A program made the translations under genes and the position numbers. From positions 1,292,966 to 1,354,965 of the forward strand of contig RPFO01000256.1 of NCBI GenBank assembly GCA_009746045.1: a stretch of 62,000 bases of DNA, in the 5' to 3' direction. Below the pieces are notes generated by a model. That model saw only the letters and a list, made by a program, of their open reading frames with translations, was not told the origin of the DNA and did not search any database. Position 1 is the stretch's first letter, and the number at the start of each line of letters is the position of its first letter. Source of the DNA: Mesostigma viride (lineage: Eukaryota; Streptophyta; Mesostigmatophyceae; Mesostigmatales; Mesostigmataceae). Of the stretch, positions 19,421 through 28,419 are shown piece after piece.

Positions 19421-19430
19421 GCGCTTATCT
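19421..19430 (+). promoter_or_regulatory. Conserved GCGCTTATCT box, copy B
   Basis: GCGCTTATCT ends 36 nt before the ATG at 19467 and is followed by AACATTTCT, as in copy A. The two copies share most of the leader sequence up to the ATG. Confidence 0.5.
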
Positions 19431-19466
19431 CAGTGGATAACATTTCTCCGACACAAGTAAACGGCC

Positions 19467-20381
19467 ATGGCGTCCCAAACACTTGTGAGGTATCTGCAGC
19501 CTTCGCGCGGCGTGCCGGGGGAGGACCCCTTTGCTGGCAAGATCAGAGTGACGCCAGATGGCAAGATTTCGGTTATCGACGTTATCAAAGCAATGATATA
19601 TACCGATGCATCCGGCACACCTGCCCCAGACGCTCAGAGGCAAGCCAGTCATTGTCTGTCAAGGCTTGTTGAGGACAATAAAGAAGTGTGTCATTTTTTG
19701 ACACTCTGGAAATTCCCAGGTGCCAGGCAGCGAGACACATCTGTCACCGACCGACAGGGACTGATCAAGATCATTCAGCTGCTGCCGGGTAAGAAGGCTG
19801 CCGCCTTCCGCCACCACATGGCAGTGCTGCTGGAGAAGTACCTCGACGCCGACCCGGCGCTCATCCAGAACCTGCACGACCGGTACCGCGACAGGACCGG
19901 CGAGGAGTTCGTGCCTCTCCCTCGCCAGCAAGTGCTGGAGGCCCCTCGCATCAAGAGCTGCGAGAAGACAAAGCTGGACATGCGCGCCATCAAGGAGAGC
20001 AGCGCCAAGCCGGTGCCCGCTCGAGTGTACGCCGCCGTCAACAACAGTTCCAACAAGCTGGCGACGGGCTACGATCAAACGGCAGACTACCGCAAGGACC
20101 AGGGGCTCACGAAGAAGAGCCAGGCCACTCGCGACACCTTCACGGACGGGATGTGCGGTCTGTCGATATTCTTCCACGAGCAGCACAAGGCCATGGTGTC
20201 TAAGGGGGGCGACCCCGAGAAGTCGGCCCTCTCCATAGTGGATATGCTGGCACCCGGGCTAGAAAAGCTGGGTCACTACAAGGAGGCTCGCGAGTACCGC
20301 GGCCCCGAGTTTGCGGCAAACAACAAACGACTAATGCTTGAGAACCAGGTGTGGAACAGGGACAAGAGGATAAAAGCGTAA
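19467..20381 (+). CDS. Bro-N-like DNA-binding protein, paralogue B
   Basis: A 304-residue intact copy with the same order of blocks as paralogue A: IRVTPDGKISVIDVIK, FPGARQRDTSVTDRQG, IKIIQLLPGKKAAAFR and EKYLDADPAL. The C-terminal half is very close to paralogue C (RIKSCE, DMRAIKESSAKPVP, NKLATGY.QTADYRKDQGLT, EYRGPEFAANNKRLMLEN). B and C therefore form a recent pair relative to A. The most variable stretch is residues 50-80, just before the VTD block, as if that surface has been under different selection. Bro-type proteins are thought to act in DNA binding or regulation. Confidence 0.75.
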   Translation: MASQTLVRYLQPSRGVPGEDPFAGKIRVTPDGKISVIDVIKAMIYTDASGTPAPDAQRQASHCLSRLVEDNKEVCHFLTLWKFPGARQRDTSVTDRQGLIKIIQLLPGKKAAAFRHHMAVLLEKYLDADPALIQNLHDRYRDRTGEEFVPLPRQQVLEAPRIKSCEKTKLDMRAIKESSAKPVPARVYAAVNNSSNKLATGYDQTADYRKDQGLTKKSQATRDTFTDGMCGLSIFFHEQHKAMVSKGGDPEKSALSIVDMLAPGLEKLGHYKEAREYRGPEFAANNKRLMLENQVWNRDKRIKA

Positions 20382-20424
20382 TTGCAATCATAATAATGAT
20401 GATGGACAACCTTGAAACGGTGGC

Positions 20425-20434
20425 GCGCTTATCT
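20425..20434 (+). promoter_or_regulatory. Conserved GCGCTTATCT box, copy C
   Basis: The same decamer ends 37 nt before the ATG at 20472. The sequence after it diverges more than in copies A and B, which makes conservation of the box itself more telling. Confidence 0.5.
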
Positions 20435-20471
20435 GGAGCGATACAATTTCTACAACAACAATAAATCAATC

Positions 20472-21392
20472 ATGGCCTCCAATGCAGTTGTGAGGTATTT
20501 GCAACCCTTGCGCGATGGGTCTGGTGAGCAGGATCCATTTGCTGGCAAGATTCGCGTGACCCCGGATGGCAAGATTTCGGTTATTGATGCTATCAAGTGC
20601 ATGATATTTATGAAGCCGGATGGATCGTTCACAACTAATTCATTCAGACACGCAAGCGAGGCCTTCAAAAAACTGTGCTCGGCCCATGAAGAAGTGTACG
20701 ATGGCATCGTACACTTCCGTTTCACCGGCCAAGGGCAACGAGAGACGCCTGTCACTGACCGACAGGGAATCATAAAGATAATCCAGGTCCTACCCGGCAA
20801 GAAGGCCGCCGCCTTTCGCCAGTCAGTGGCTGTGCTATTGGAGAGATACCTGGACGCGGACCCGGCTCTAATTCAAGAGTTGTTGGATAGGTATCGCGAC
20901 AATACCGGCGAGGAGTTTGTGCCTCTCCCTCGCCAGCAAGTGTCGGAGGCCCCTCGCATCAAGAGCTGCGAGAGTAATAAGCTAGACATGCGCGCCATCA
21001 AGGAGAGCAGCGCCAAGCCCGTGCCGTCCAGGGTGTACGCCATCGTCAACAACGCGGCCAACAAGCTGGTGACCGGCTACGAGCAGACCGCCGACTACAG
21101 GAAGGACCAGGGGCTCACGAAGAAGAGCCAGGCCACTCGCGACACGTTCACAGACCCCATGTGCGCATTGACCGAATTCTTCCATTTGCGGCACCAAGAG
21201 GAGGTACTTGACGGGAAAGACCCCGAGAAGACGGCGCTGGTCATGGTGGAGGCATTGGCACCGGGGCTGGAAAAGCTGGGCCACTACAATAAGGCTCGCG
21301 AGTACCGCGGCCCCGAGTTTGCGGCAAACAACAAACGACTCATGCTTGAGAACCAGGCGTGGAACAGGGACAAGAGGATAAAAGCGTCTTAA
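20472..21392 (+). CDS. Bro-N-like DNA-binding protein, paralogue C
   Basis: An intact copy of 306 residues from ATG at 20472 (MASNAVVRYLQP), which aligns with the starts of the other two. An in-frame upstream ATG would add 20 residues not shared by the family and would place the conserved box inside the coding sequence. Blocks match paralogue B nearly throughout the C-terminal half. The N-terminal variable patch (KPDGSFTTNSFRHASEAF) is distinct. It sits 90 nt after B, in direct repeat. Confidence 0.75.
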   Translation: MASNAVVRYLQPLRDGSGEQDPFAGKIRVTPDGKISVIDAIKCMIFMKPDGSFTTNSFRHASEAFKKLCSAHEEVYDGIVHFRFTGQGQRETPVTDRQGIIKIIQVLPGKKAAAFRQSVAVLLERYLDADPALIQELLDRYRDNTGEEFVPLPRQQVSEAPRIKSCESNKLDMRAIKESSAKPVPSRVYAIVNNAANKLVTGYEQTADYRKDQGLTKKSQATRDTFTDPMCALTEFFHLRHQEEVLDGKDPEKTALVMVEALAPGLEKLGHYNKAREYRGPEFAANNKRLMLENQAWNRDKRIKAS

Positions 21393-21423
21393 TATATTAT
21401 ATAACGTTAATGTACTAATCTTA

Positions 21424-22660
21424 ATGGGTTTATACCAATGCACGGTCATTACAAAAAGTGGGACGAGGTGCAGACGGCGGGGGGGCGGCCGGGCACACAA
21501 GTGCACCCAACACGCGACCAGAAACAGGGGCCTTGTCTATCACGGCACGCGGGCTGTGAAAAACCCCAACGGTTTTGTACCACCCCGCTTCGGGGACATC
21601 GAGTACGGCATGGACTTGAACCATTACGCAGATGTCGTTAACGAGTCGAGGCGCCCGGTCACTGGTGGACCTGCGCGTCAACGAAATACCCGCCGGCGGA
21701 ACGAAGAGCGCACAGAAGACGCCGAAGACAACCTCATAGCTACCGCCGTCGCTGCCGGTATTGGTCCCGGTGTCGTTGCCAACGACATGTGGGATGTAAG
21801 TCGCCCGCCACCAGCACCCCCTACAGGACACACCGCCGCACAGAGGCGAATCGGGCGTGCCAGGTCTCGATCTCACAGGGGCGCTAGATCTCACGGCATG
21901 AGAGCGAAACAAGAACCGAAAGGCACACCGGCCCGCTTTCGAGACTTTGAGTACGACCTGGACTTGAACGCTTACACAGATGCCGTCGAGCAGTCGAGGA
22001 GGCCGGTTCTTAGTCGTGATGGTACACCTGCCCCTGATTGGAAGGTCCGACTGCACCGCAGACGTGACATTGACAGGTTAAGGGGCACCAGGGACAACCT
22101 CCAAGACACCTGGATGGATAGCGACGACATAGATTACACAGAGCTATATAACGACGTGTCCGCCCTCGGAGATACGATATTAGCCCCCTTGAACCACCGT
22201 CCCCGCCGCCCCCGCCGCCCCCGCCGCCGCGCGCACCTCCACCACCCACCTACACAGGGCCCTCCGCCTGCTGCGGGCACGGCAACCGGGCGAAGAAAGT
22301 CCTTCCCGTTATCCCCCCGGAAGCACGCGACGTCGAGTATTCAGCGCGACTGGCCAGGTTCCAGGACGCCCTGCGCGTCGTGCGCCAGCCGCTCGGTGCC
22401 GGCATAGGCCCTCTGCGGGCGACGGCTATCCGACAACGGAACCGCGCGGACCTTACGGCCGCGTCCCGCGACCTCCTGTCAACAGCGCGCGCCGCGGGGT
22501 CCCCGTGCCGGTCGTCGCCGCCGCCATCAACGCGGCTAACGCGGCCCCTCCTCCACCCCCTCCTCCACCCCCGCCCGCGCCTGCACCTGCGCCTGCACCT
22601 GCGCCGGGCCACGGCGCCGGTCAGAGGCGAATCAACAGACGGGGCGCGCGCAGGCACTGA
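21424..22660 (+). CDS. Cys/His N-terminal protein with internal duplication and Pro-rich tail (frameshifted)
   Basis: The N-terminus reads QCTVITKSGTRCRRRGGG..HKCTQH, a C-x8-C...C-x2-H finger like the DUF5763-type 'C.A.T.KG.RC......C..H' motif. Two similar blocks follow: RFGDIEYGMDLNHYADVV.ESRRPV and RFRDFEYDLDLNAYTDAVEQSRRPV, an internal duplication. The printed frame to 22407 becomes Arg/His-rich. Frame changes near 22185 and 22500 instead give poly-Pro, then ARDVEYSARLARFQDALRVV, and a Pro-Ala tail ending NRRGARRH at 22660. Function unknown. Confidence 0.5.
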
Positions 22661-22667
22661 GGTGCGT

Positions 22668-22859
22668 TCAGTGGCTCATGGTCGCCACCAAAAGGGCGAT
22701 CACGACGACGGCAAACACGACCGGGACGACCAGCTCCGGCCTGGACACCAATGGGGGGGCAAACACAACGGGGGCGGTGGGGTCCAGATGCTCCGTCCTT
22801 TTCAAATCGCCCAGGCCCTCCTGTACGGGAGCAACGTTCTCTATGCTAGATGTGGACAT
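22668..22859 (-). CDS. Tail-anchored small membrane protein
   Basis: The 63-residue frame has a polar N-terminus (MSTSSIENVAPVQEGLGDLK) and a C-terminal hydrophobic segment (about residues 43-60, LVVPVVFAVVVIALLVAT). This is a tail-anchored layout. It is convergent with the preceding gene, with a 7-nt gap to the inferred stop. No family recognised. Confidence 0.5.
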   Translation of the reverse strand: MSTSSIENVAPVQEGLGDLKRTEHLDPTAPVVFAPPLVSRPELVVPVVFAVVVIALLVATMSH

Positions 22860-22922
22860 GCTTTATCAACGTTACAGTAAACCAAAGTTTATTTATTGTT
22901 TACCAATGTAGGATTTGGTTTC

Positions 22923-23390
22923 TCAACCCTTGGATGCTATCTTCGCGTTTGCCAAATCCGTCTTGGCGGCGGCCAGCTGGGTCCTGAGATTGTCGATGCT
23001 GGCCTTGTGGTTGGTAAGGGCCAGCTCCATCAATTTCAAGGCGTCGTCCCTCTCCGAAACGACCCTTTTCAGGTCATTGACCTGGCTGGCAAGCTTGTTC
23101 CTCGCCCTTTCGTGTCTCTTTCGGGTGGCATCCCTTTCCTTCTTGTGCTTTGTGATCACACCCTCGATTTTGTCTCTCATGTCCACGAATTGGGAGTGAA
23201 CAGTGGTCACAAACTCCCTTGGGACAAAAACCCTGGATGGGAGAGGCCCTTCGTTCAATCGGACAACTCGATTTCCCACTTCATGTGAGGGGTCTGGCAC
23301 CTTAACACATTGCGACGGTGGAATGTTTTCCTTGTCAGAATCGCTGCCATCAGAGCTGCCCCCACCATCAGAACTGCTTGTGTTCTCCAT
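22923..23390 (-). CDS. Coiled-coil protein
   Basis: From the ATG at 23390 (MENTSSSDGGGSSDGSDSD) the protein has an acidic/Ser-rich N-terminus and a middle block (RVFVPREFVTTVHSQFVDMR). A long heptad-type helix from about residue 70 to the end (KHKKERDATRKRHERARNKL and onward) predicts a coiled coil. The frame is open further upstream to 23501, but that part overlaps the repeat region and looks non-coding. A structural or assembly role is possible; no family recognised. Confidence 0.55.
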   Translation of the reverse strand: MENTSSSDGGGSSDGSDSDKENIPPSQCVKVPDPSHEVGNRVVRLNEGPLPSRVFVPREFVTTVHSQFVDMRDKIEGVITKHKKERDATRKRHERARNKLASQVNDLKRVVSERDDALKLMELALTNHKASIDNLRTQLAAAKTDLANAKIASKG

Positions 23391-23487
23391 CGCCGACTTC
23401 GGGCGGATTGCGGGCGAAATGGCTCTCTCACAGTTGCTGGTCTCTTGTCCACCATATGGCCAGGCCTGTGCATGGGGCATCCAAGAT

Positions 23488-23612
23488 CTGTGACGTGGCA
23501 TACCAGAGATCTGTGACGTGGCAAGTGACGGGGCAGATCCGAGATCTCTGATGATCTCTGGTGTGGCAGATCCAAGATCTCCGGTGTGTCAGATCTCTGG
23601 TGTGGCCTCAGC
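23488..23612. repeat. Short tandem repeats with AGATCT/TGACGTGGCA motifs
   Basis: The units AGATCTGTGACGTGGCA, AGATCTCTG and GGTGTGGCAGATC recur four to five times in about 125 bp, upstream of the coiled-coil gene. TGACGTGGCA contains a TGACGT core, but spacing is irregular and no protein is encoded. It may serve as a promoter or enhancer or may be simple slippage. Confidence 0.5.
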
Positions 23613-23741
23613 AGTTGTTTGAAGCGTGACAGGCAGCTCATTGAGCACTGTCCCTCACCGCGTTTTATGTACAGCGCACCCTAGGGGCGCGACTAGGTGA
23701 CAAACGTGCTATTATTTATTTTTTTTAATGAATATATATTT

Positions 23742-24317
23742 TCACCTCCTCGTGCGCGATCGCCCCCTCACTCTGCGCGCCCCCGTTGTGTGTCCGCCCC
23801 GCTTAGGCAGCACGCGGGCGCCGGTGTACATCGGCACGTACATAGGCACGTACCCCGCTCTCTTGGTGAACCTGTCCTCGTAATCGTCGTCATCCTCGCT
23901 GTTTTCGTAAACTGCGGGCACACCTTCCGCGTCGGCAAATATGTCACCGTCTTCGTCGGCTTCCCATCCGCCACGCGGGTCAGCGGCGGCAGCGGCGGCA
24001 TCAGCTCTAGCGGCACGCAATTCGGCGTCACGGGCTGCATAAGCGGCATCTAATGTGGCTTTTACACGTGCATCACGAGCAGCGGCCTCGACGTCATCGG
24101 CAGCCCTATCGCTCGCCTCTCCCGGGCGGAAACCGGCCCTGAGCGCCCTCTGCACCGCCCTGGCCCATTCTAGGCGCCCCGCCCTGACCCCGTGCGCCCG
24201 CCCCCTCCCCCTCCTCCCACCCCCGTGGTGCGGGCACGCGCTCCTGCCGCCCCACGTCTGCCACCCGCACCGGCCGCCCTTGCCCGTCAACGCACCGCAA
24301 CGATCGGACGATACCAT
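23742..24317 (-). CDS. Cys/His N-terminal protein with acidic centre
   Basis: From ATG at 24317 the protein begins MVSSDRCGALTGKGGRCGW and continues with ...RSACPHHG, the same C...T..G.RC...C..H finger pattern as the 21424 gene. An Ala/Arg/Asp-rich helical middle follows. Then come an acidic patch (YENSEDDDDYEDR), a repeated YVPMYVPMY, and a basic tail (RRVRGRSRTRR). The upstream in-frame ATG at 24347 is less likely. It is the last gene of the viral block. Confidence 0.55.
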   Translation of the reverse strand: MVSSDRCGALTGKGGRCGWQTWGGRSACPHHGGGRRGRGRAHGVRAGRLEWARAVQRALRAGFRPGEASDRAADDVEAAARDARVKATLDAAYAARDAELRAARADAAAAAADPRGGWEADEDGDIFADAEGVPAVYENSEDDDDYEDRFTKRAGYVPMYVPMYTGARVLPKRGGHTTGARRVRGRSRTRR

Positions 24318-24389
24318 CGCGCGAAACACGTATACAAAAAAGCGCACATAATTTTAAAACGCGCGCGCACAGCACCGCTCGAACGCTCT

Positions 24390-24935
24390 CAACACGGCCC
24401 CGACTTGGATAGCCTTCTACCGACCAAAAAAGAGAAGACTATCCAACAAAACCCCCGCCAACACCGGCCCGTCCATCCGTCACCAGGAAAAAAAAGAGAA
24501 GACTATCCAAACTCACCCCCTCTCAAACCCCGCTCGACCACCGAACGAATTTAAGACGACCTCTCCAGCCACTCTCGCCCGTTGGTCGTGGATAGCCTTC
24601 TCTTGGATAGACTTCTTTTTACCCCCCCCGCCAAACTATTACTCCACCTATACCCTACACCCTATACCCTATACCCCCCCTGAAAATTTTCCTTATGCCA
24701 TAAAATACTTCCCTTTCATACCCAAAAAGAAGACTACCAAAAGAAGACTATCCAAAATCCCCCCCTCTTAAACCCCGCCCGACCATCGAACAAATTTAAG
24801 ACGCCCCCTCCCGACATTCTCGACCATCGGTCGTGGATAGCCTTCTCGTCGACAAAAAAAACGGCACGCGACGAGAACCCTCTCTCGACCAAGATCGTGG
24901 ATAGACTTCTCCAAAAACACGGAGAGAAGAACATC
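24390..24935. repeat. Non-coding repeat block with GAAGACTATCC / GGATAGACTTC motifs
   Basis: TTGGATAGCCTTCT and its near-complement AGAAGACTATCCAA recur about ten times in both orientations. A ~120-bp unit beginning GAAGACTATCCAAA and including AATTTAAGACG is present twice (about 24496-24620 and 24738-24850) with some divergence. Short CCCTATA units lie between (24650-24676). The block marks the junction between the compact viral genes and transposon-rich DNA. No coding signal seen. Confidence 0.6.
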
Positions 24936-25079
24936 CAACCTCTCCCGCCTCTGCCGACACCCGACCTGCCACGACCTGCCACGACCTGCAACGACCCGCC
25001 ACGCCCGCCACGTCCTGCCGCGTCCCGCCACGAACGACGATAACGACGCTCAAAACACGCGCACGAACGAGGGGTAGCC

Positions 25080-25290
25080 CTCGCGAAGCCTAGTTAGTAA
25101 CGGGACGCGTGCGTCAGCCGCTGACGCGTCAGTGTCTGACGCGTCAGACTTTTTTGTCCGCGCGTCAGACAGCTGACGCGTAAATTTTGGCTCTGCGTCA
25201 GTCGACTGACGCGTAAATTTTGTCTGCACGTCAGTCGTCTGACGTGTAAATTCAGGCAGCACGTCAGTACTTATGGGCACCGAGTCTATG
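25080..25290. repeat. Array of TGACGCGT half-palindromes
   Basis: Units of about 33 bp containing CAGnnnnTGACGCGTAAATTTTG recur four times, preceded by shorter TGACGCGTCAG palindromes. The minus strand stays open across the array (25050-25280) and encodes repeated FTRQ.TD units. This is expected for a 33-bp repeat without stops and is not good evidence for a protein. Possible protein-binding array or transposon subterminal repeat. Confidence 0.55.
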
Positions 25291-25999
25291 CGTCAGACAG
25301 GGTCAATATATAGTGGGTACCTACTAATGTACTGAAGTCCACTGAAATGCTAACTTCGTACTGGATATCTACGAATTCAAGTTCACCAGTTCAGGTCTGT
25401 TCGTTGATATGCTTTAAGATTCTAGGCCGTTATCATGCCCATACCCGCCGGCCCTTAGCCTGCTTGGCGGCGAGAGTGACGAGAGTTCTAGACGAATGTA
25501 AAGTTGTAACCCAGGACGACTGGCAATGGTCGATGTCTCGATGATGGCAAAGGTTTTAGGAATATATGATTGATGAGCTGATTGATGAATGTTAGGTTGC
25601 CTGATTTACAGATTGCTTTGAATCGAATTCAATTCCAGGTGTGTTTATTAACGCTGTAGATATGTTTGCATAGGAAAGAATTCTGTCCATTACTAGATGC
25701 TTAGGGAAATTTCGGGCCGGGTCAGTAATATTGTATCAACATTTAACAACGTTAATGGTTTAGTCCGATAGTCAACTAGCAAAGTTAGCGACCTGGGGGT
25801 TGGAAGTTTTTGGGTGAAGGGATGGCGCCGGAAGGAATACTGGGAAAACTTAAATCTGGGGGGATCGCAGCTTTTTAAAGGCCGAAACAGGCGGCCGACA
25901 CAGCCAAAGCGCCTGTGCCTGGTCCGCGTGCCATTGTTGGCGTAGGCCAGGCAGCAGACGCGCTGAACCGCAGCAATTATTCCCATACATCCCTAGGCT
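25291..25999. other. AT-rich intergenic stretch without a recognisable gene
   Basis: Short frames only. The sequence has mixed composition and no protein motif, RNA gene or clear repeat. It separates the TGACGCGT array from the 75-bp duplication. Confidence 0.4.
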
Positions 26000-26007
26000 T
26001 AGGGGGA

Positions 26008-26150
26008 AAATGTTCAAGTGAGGCCCAAGGCCCAAGCTTTCCTAGACCTAGGTTGTTTTAATCCCAGCTCCTCAGCTAGGAAAACGAAGTTCAAGTGAGG
26101 CCCAAGGTTTAAGGTCCAAGCCTTCCTAGACCTACGTTGTGTTTCTGCCA
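26008..26150. repeat. Tandem duplication of a ~70-bp unit
   Basis: GTTCAAGTGAGGCCCAAGG followed by CCTAGACCTA(G/C)GTTGT occurs twice in a row (from about 26011 and 26090), the second copy carrying a small insertion. Non-coding. Confidence 0.6.
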
Positions 26151-26324
26151 GTTTCCTAGTAGCTAGGTTTGTAGCTTGTTCTAAGAGGAGAATAATCATT
26201 TTGCCATGCCACTAGCTGAGTCATCGCTAGTGTTCACGAGCTCAATCAGCTCATCAATAAAGTTTTTTTTAAAAAAAGTTTAATAAGTTTGATGTGTGTG
26301 TGCCGTTCTCGGCTGTGGCAATGT

Positions 26325-26420
26325 GGATTAATTAATTAATTAATTAATTAACTCGCGTTATTACATAACGCAATTTTTTGCGTTGTGAGGTTATAACGCA
26401 AAAAATTGCGTTGTTAACAT
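26325..26420. repeat. (TTAA)n run and paired palindromes
   Basis: After a TTAATTAA run (about 26327-26351) come AACGCAATTTTTTGCGTT and, 15 nt later, AACGCAAAAAATTGCGTT. Each is a palindrome, and each is nearly the reverse complement of the other. The segment could fold as a hairpin or cruciform, as seen in miniature transposon ends. Confidence 0.5.
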
Positions 26421-26770
26421 GGAGTTCAAACAACTATTTCCCAATAGTTTAGAGGCCAAACAACTGCAGTCAGGCTTAGTTTATAACCCTAGGATCTCAT
26501 AAAAAAATCCCCGTACCCAAGTACCAAACGGTTGCCACGTGGCATCATGCAATGCCAGCTGTAAATCAGGACTTTTTAGGGAAGACGAAGGTGATCACAG
26601 GTCGGACAAATATAAATGATATTTGGCCGTATTTAAAAATTAAATTAAATTAAATTATAACATGCCGCCGTGGGGAGGTCATGTAGCACATATTCCATGA
26701 TGGATGGGGTGGAGGAAGCCGCGTGATCGAACTATACTAACTCTAAGCTATCTAGAAAAACCTAACTACA

Positions 26771-28414
26771 CTACTCATCAAAACGCCGCCTCCGCTTGGG
26801 GGGAGGTGGCTTGCCCACAGGGTCGGGCGTGTGCGCCTTGACAATCTTCTTCCACCGCGTCTTGTCCTGCATGACAGTCCAAAGACGGGAGAGAGAGTGG
26901 ATGCGGTGCTCAAACTGGGCTGGGACCACTAGGTCGTCCAGCAACATCTGAACGTAGTTCGTGACAGGTTTCCCTACCCGTTTGGGAATGTCCTCTGGGC
27001 CAGGCCAGGTCAGAATGTGCCGCCCTGGCTGGCCAAGCCGCTGGGGGCCGGCCAGACCGAGGGTGGTGTCGACCTGGCTGGTGCGTGCAAGGTGTCCTAC
27101 AAATGCTATCCTACGCTGCCTAATCTCGTCCGAAACACGAGGCATGCCATGATACAAAGACTCTGATGACGGACGCTCGGAAAAACCTACATTAAGGACC
27201 TGCCGGAGCATCCTGTAAACTGTGCCGTCGAGCCGAGCTGCCAGTTTGGGTGGGAGGGTCCACGCCTCGGCGCCATACGTGAGCACCGTGAGGACGAGGA
27301 CCTTGAAGAGCATGCGCTTGCGGTGCCCGCTAAGGCCCTTCGAGCGCCAGTAGGGTGTGAGCGAACGGAGCTTGGCCCAGGCAAGGCCGATGCGGGTGTC
27401 CACATCGTCGGCGGTGTCAGGAAGCCAGCTCCCCAACAGCTTGAAGCGGTCGCGGAACGGGACCTCCGTCCCGTCGAGCAGGCGCGGCAGTGGTGGTTTA
27501 CTGGATGCTCCTATCACCATCGCCTCAGTTTTGACACTATTAATCTCCAACCCCACCGCCCGCGCCTCCAGGCCCAGGCAGTCCAGCCAGGTCTGAATGT
27601 GCTCGGGGCTCTCGATGAGGGTGGTATCATCCGCATAAATCAGGTCGGCAAGGCGGTAACCAGGTCTAACCCCGCCGTGTTCTTTCACGTTAAGGATGTC
27701 CAAGCCTGGCTCGAACCCCTTAAGAGCAGTAAAGCGCGCACGTGCCCGGCGCATGACGTGATCCACGACAATAATGAACAGGTATGGGGACAGGACACAA
27801 CCTTGCCACACCCCGTGGTGAAGGGGGAATGGTGGAGTGGTGCCCTCCGCAGTCCGCACTACTGCCTGTGAACCCTCATACAGACGGCGAATGGCAGCAA
27901 TAAACGCAGGTGGTACCCGATCCAGAGCTAGGATGGCCCAAAGAGCCTCCCAGAGAACCGTGTCAAAGGCCTTGATATAGTCAACAAAAATGAAGACCAG
28001 CGGCAAACTGTCAGGGGGAAGTCGACGCACCTCCTCCATCAACCGGCGCGCGACAAACACAGCCATGACAGTGTTACGACCACGACGGAAACCCATCTGA
28101 GACTCACCCAGGTGTGGGTCCAGCGCGGCGCGGAGCCTGTGCAGCATCATGCGCATGAAGACCTTCAGCGCGGCGCTCTGGAGGCAGACACCCCGGTAGT
28201 TACCGGGGTCAGCAGCAGAGCCCTTCTTGTACAGCATGACGCGGATGGCCGTCTGCCACTCAGCAGGCGGAGGCTCGTCAGAGAGCAGGACACGGTTGCA
28301 GAACGCCAGCAGAAGATCCCTAACCGCCAGATCAGGGGTCTTCAGCAGCTCAGCGGAAAGGTGGTCGGCACCGACCGCCGCATCGTACCGCAGGCGAGCG
28401 AGGGCGCCGTCCAA
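26771..28414 (-). CDS. LINE ORF2, reverse transcriptase and C-terminal part
   Basis: The frame has the non-LTR RT motifs in order: FIFVDYIKAFDTV (motif A), VWQGCVLSPYLF (motif B, QGC.LSP) and LIYADDTTLIES (motif C, catalytic YADD). These are followed by LLGSWL and the thumb-like VLTVLTYGAEAWTL block. The C-terminus is basic (KPPPPKRRRRFDE). It joins the segment to its right by a one-base shift in the G7 run 28430-28436, giving ...FTLKELDGALARL. The frame has no other stop, so this half is well preserved. Confidence 0.85.
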   Translation of the reverse strand: MDGALARLRYDAAVGADHLSAELLKTPDLAVRDLLLAFCNRVLLSDEPPPAEWQTAIRVMLYKKGSAADPGNYRGVCLQSAALKVFMRMMLHRLRAALDPHLGESQMGFRRGRNTVMAVFVARRLMEEVRRLPPDSLPLVFIFVDYIKAFDTVLWEALWAILALDRVPPAFIAAIRRLYEGSQAVVRTAEGTTPPFPLHHGVWQGCVLSPYLFIIVVDHVMRRARARFTALKGFEPGLDILNVKEHGGVRPGYRLADLIYADDTTLIESPEHIQTWLDCLGLEARAVGLEINSVKTEAMVIGASSKPPLPRLLDGTEVPFRDRFKLLGSWLPDTADDVDTRIGLAWAKLRSLTPYWRSKGLSGHRKRMLFKVLVLTVLTYGAEAWTLPPKLAARLDGTVYRMLRQVLNVGFSERPSSESLYHGMPRVSDEIRQRRIAFVGHLARTSQVDTTLGLAGPQRLGQPGRHILTWPGPEDIPKRVGKPVTNYVQMLLDDLVVPAQFEHRIHSLSRLWTVMQDKTRWKKIVKAHTPDPVGKPPPPKRRRRFDE

Positions 28415-28419
28415 TTCCT

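Noticed and set aside
24640-24690. Telomere-like CCCTATA repeats
   Set aside because: Only three irregular units, not matching a standard telomere repeat, and internal to a repeat block.
25050-25280. 76-codon minus-strand protein with FTRQ repeats
   Set aside because: The 33-bp repeat lacks stops by chance. There is no start context or family support.
25080-25290. Possible CRISPR array
   Set aside because: Units are contiguous ~33-bp tandem repeats without unique spacers, there are no cas genes, and the context is eukaryotic.
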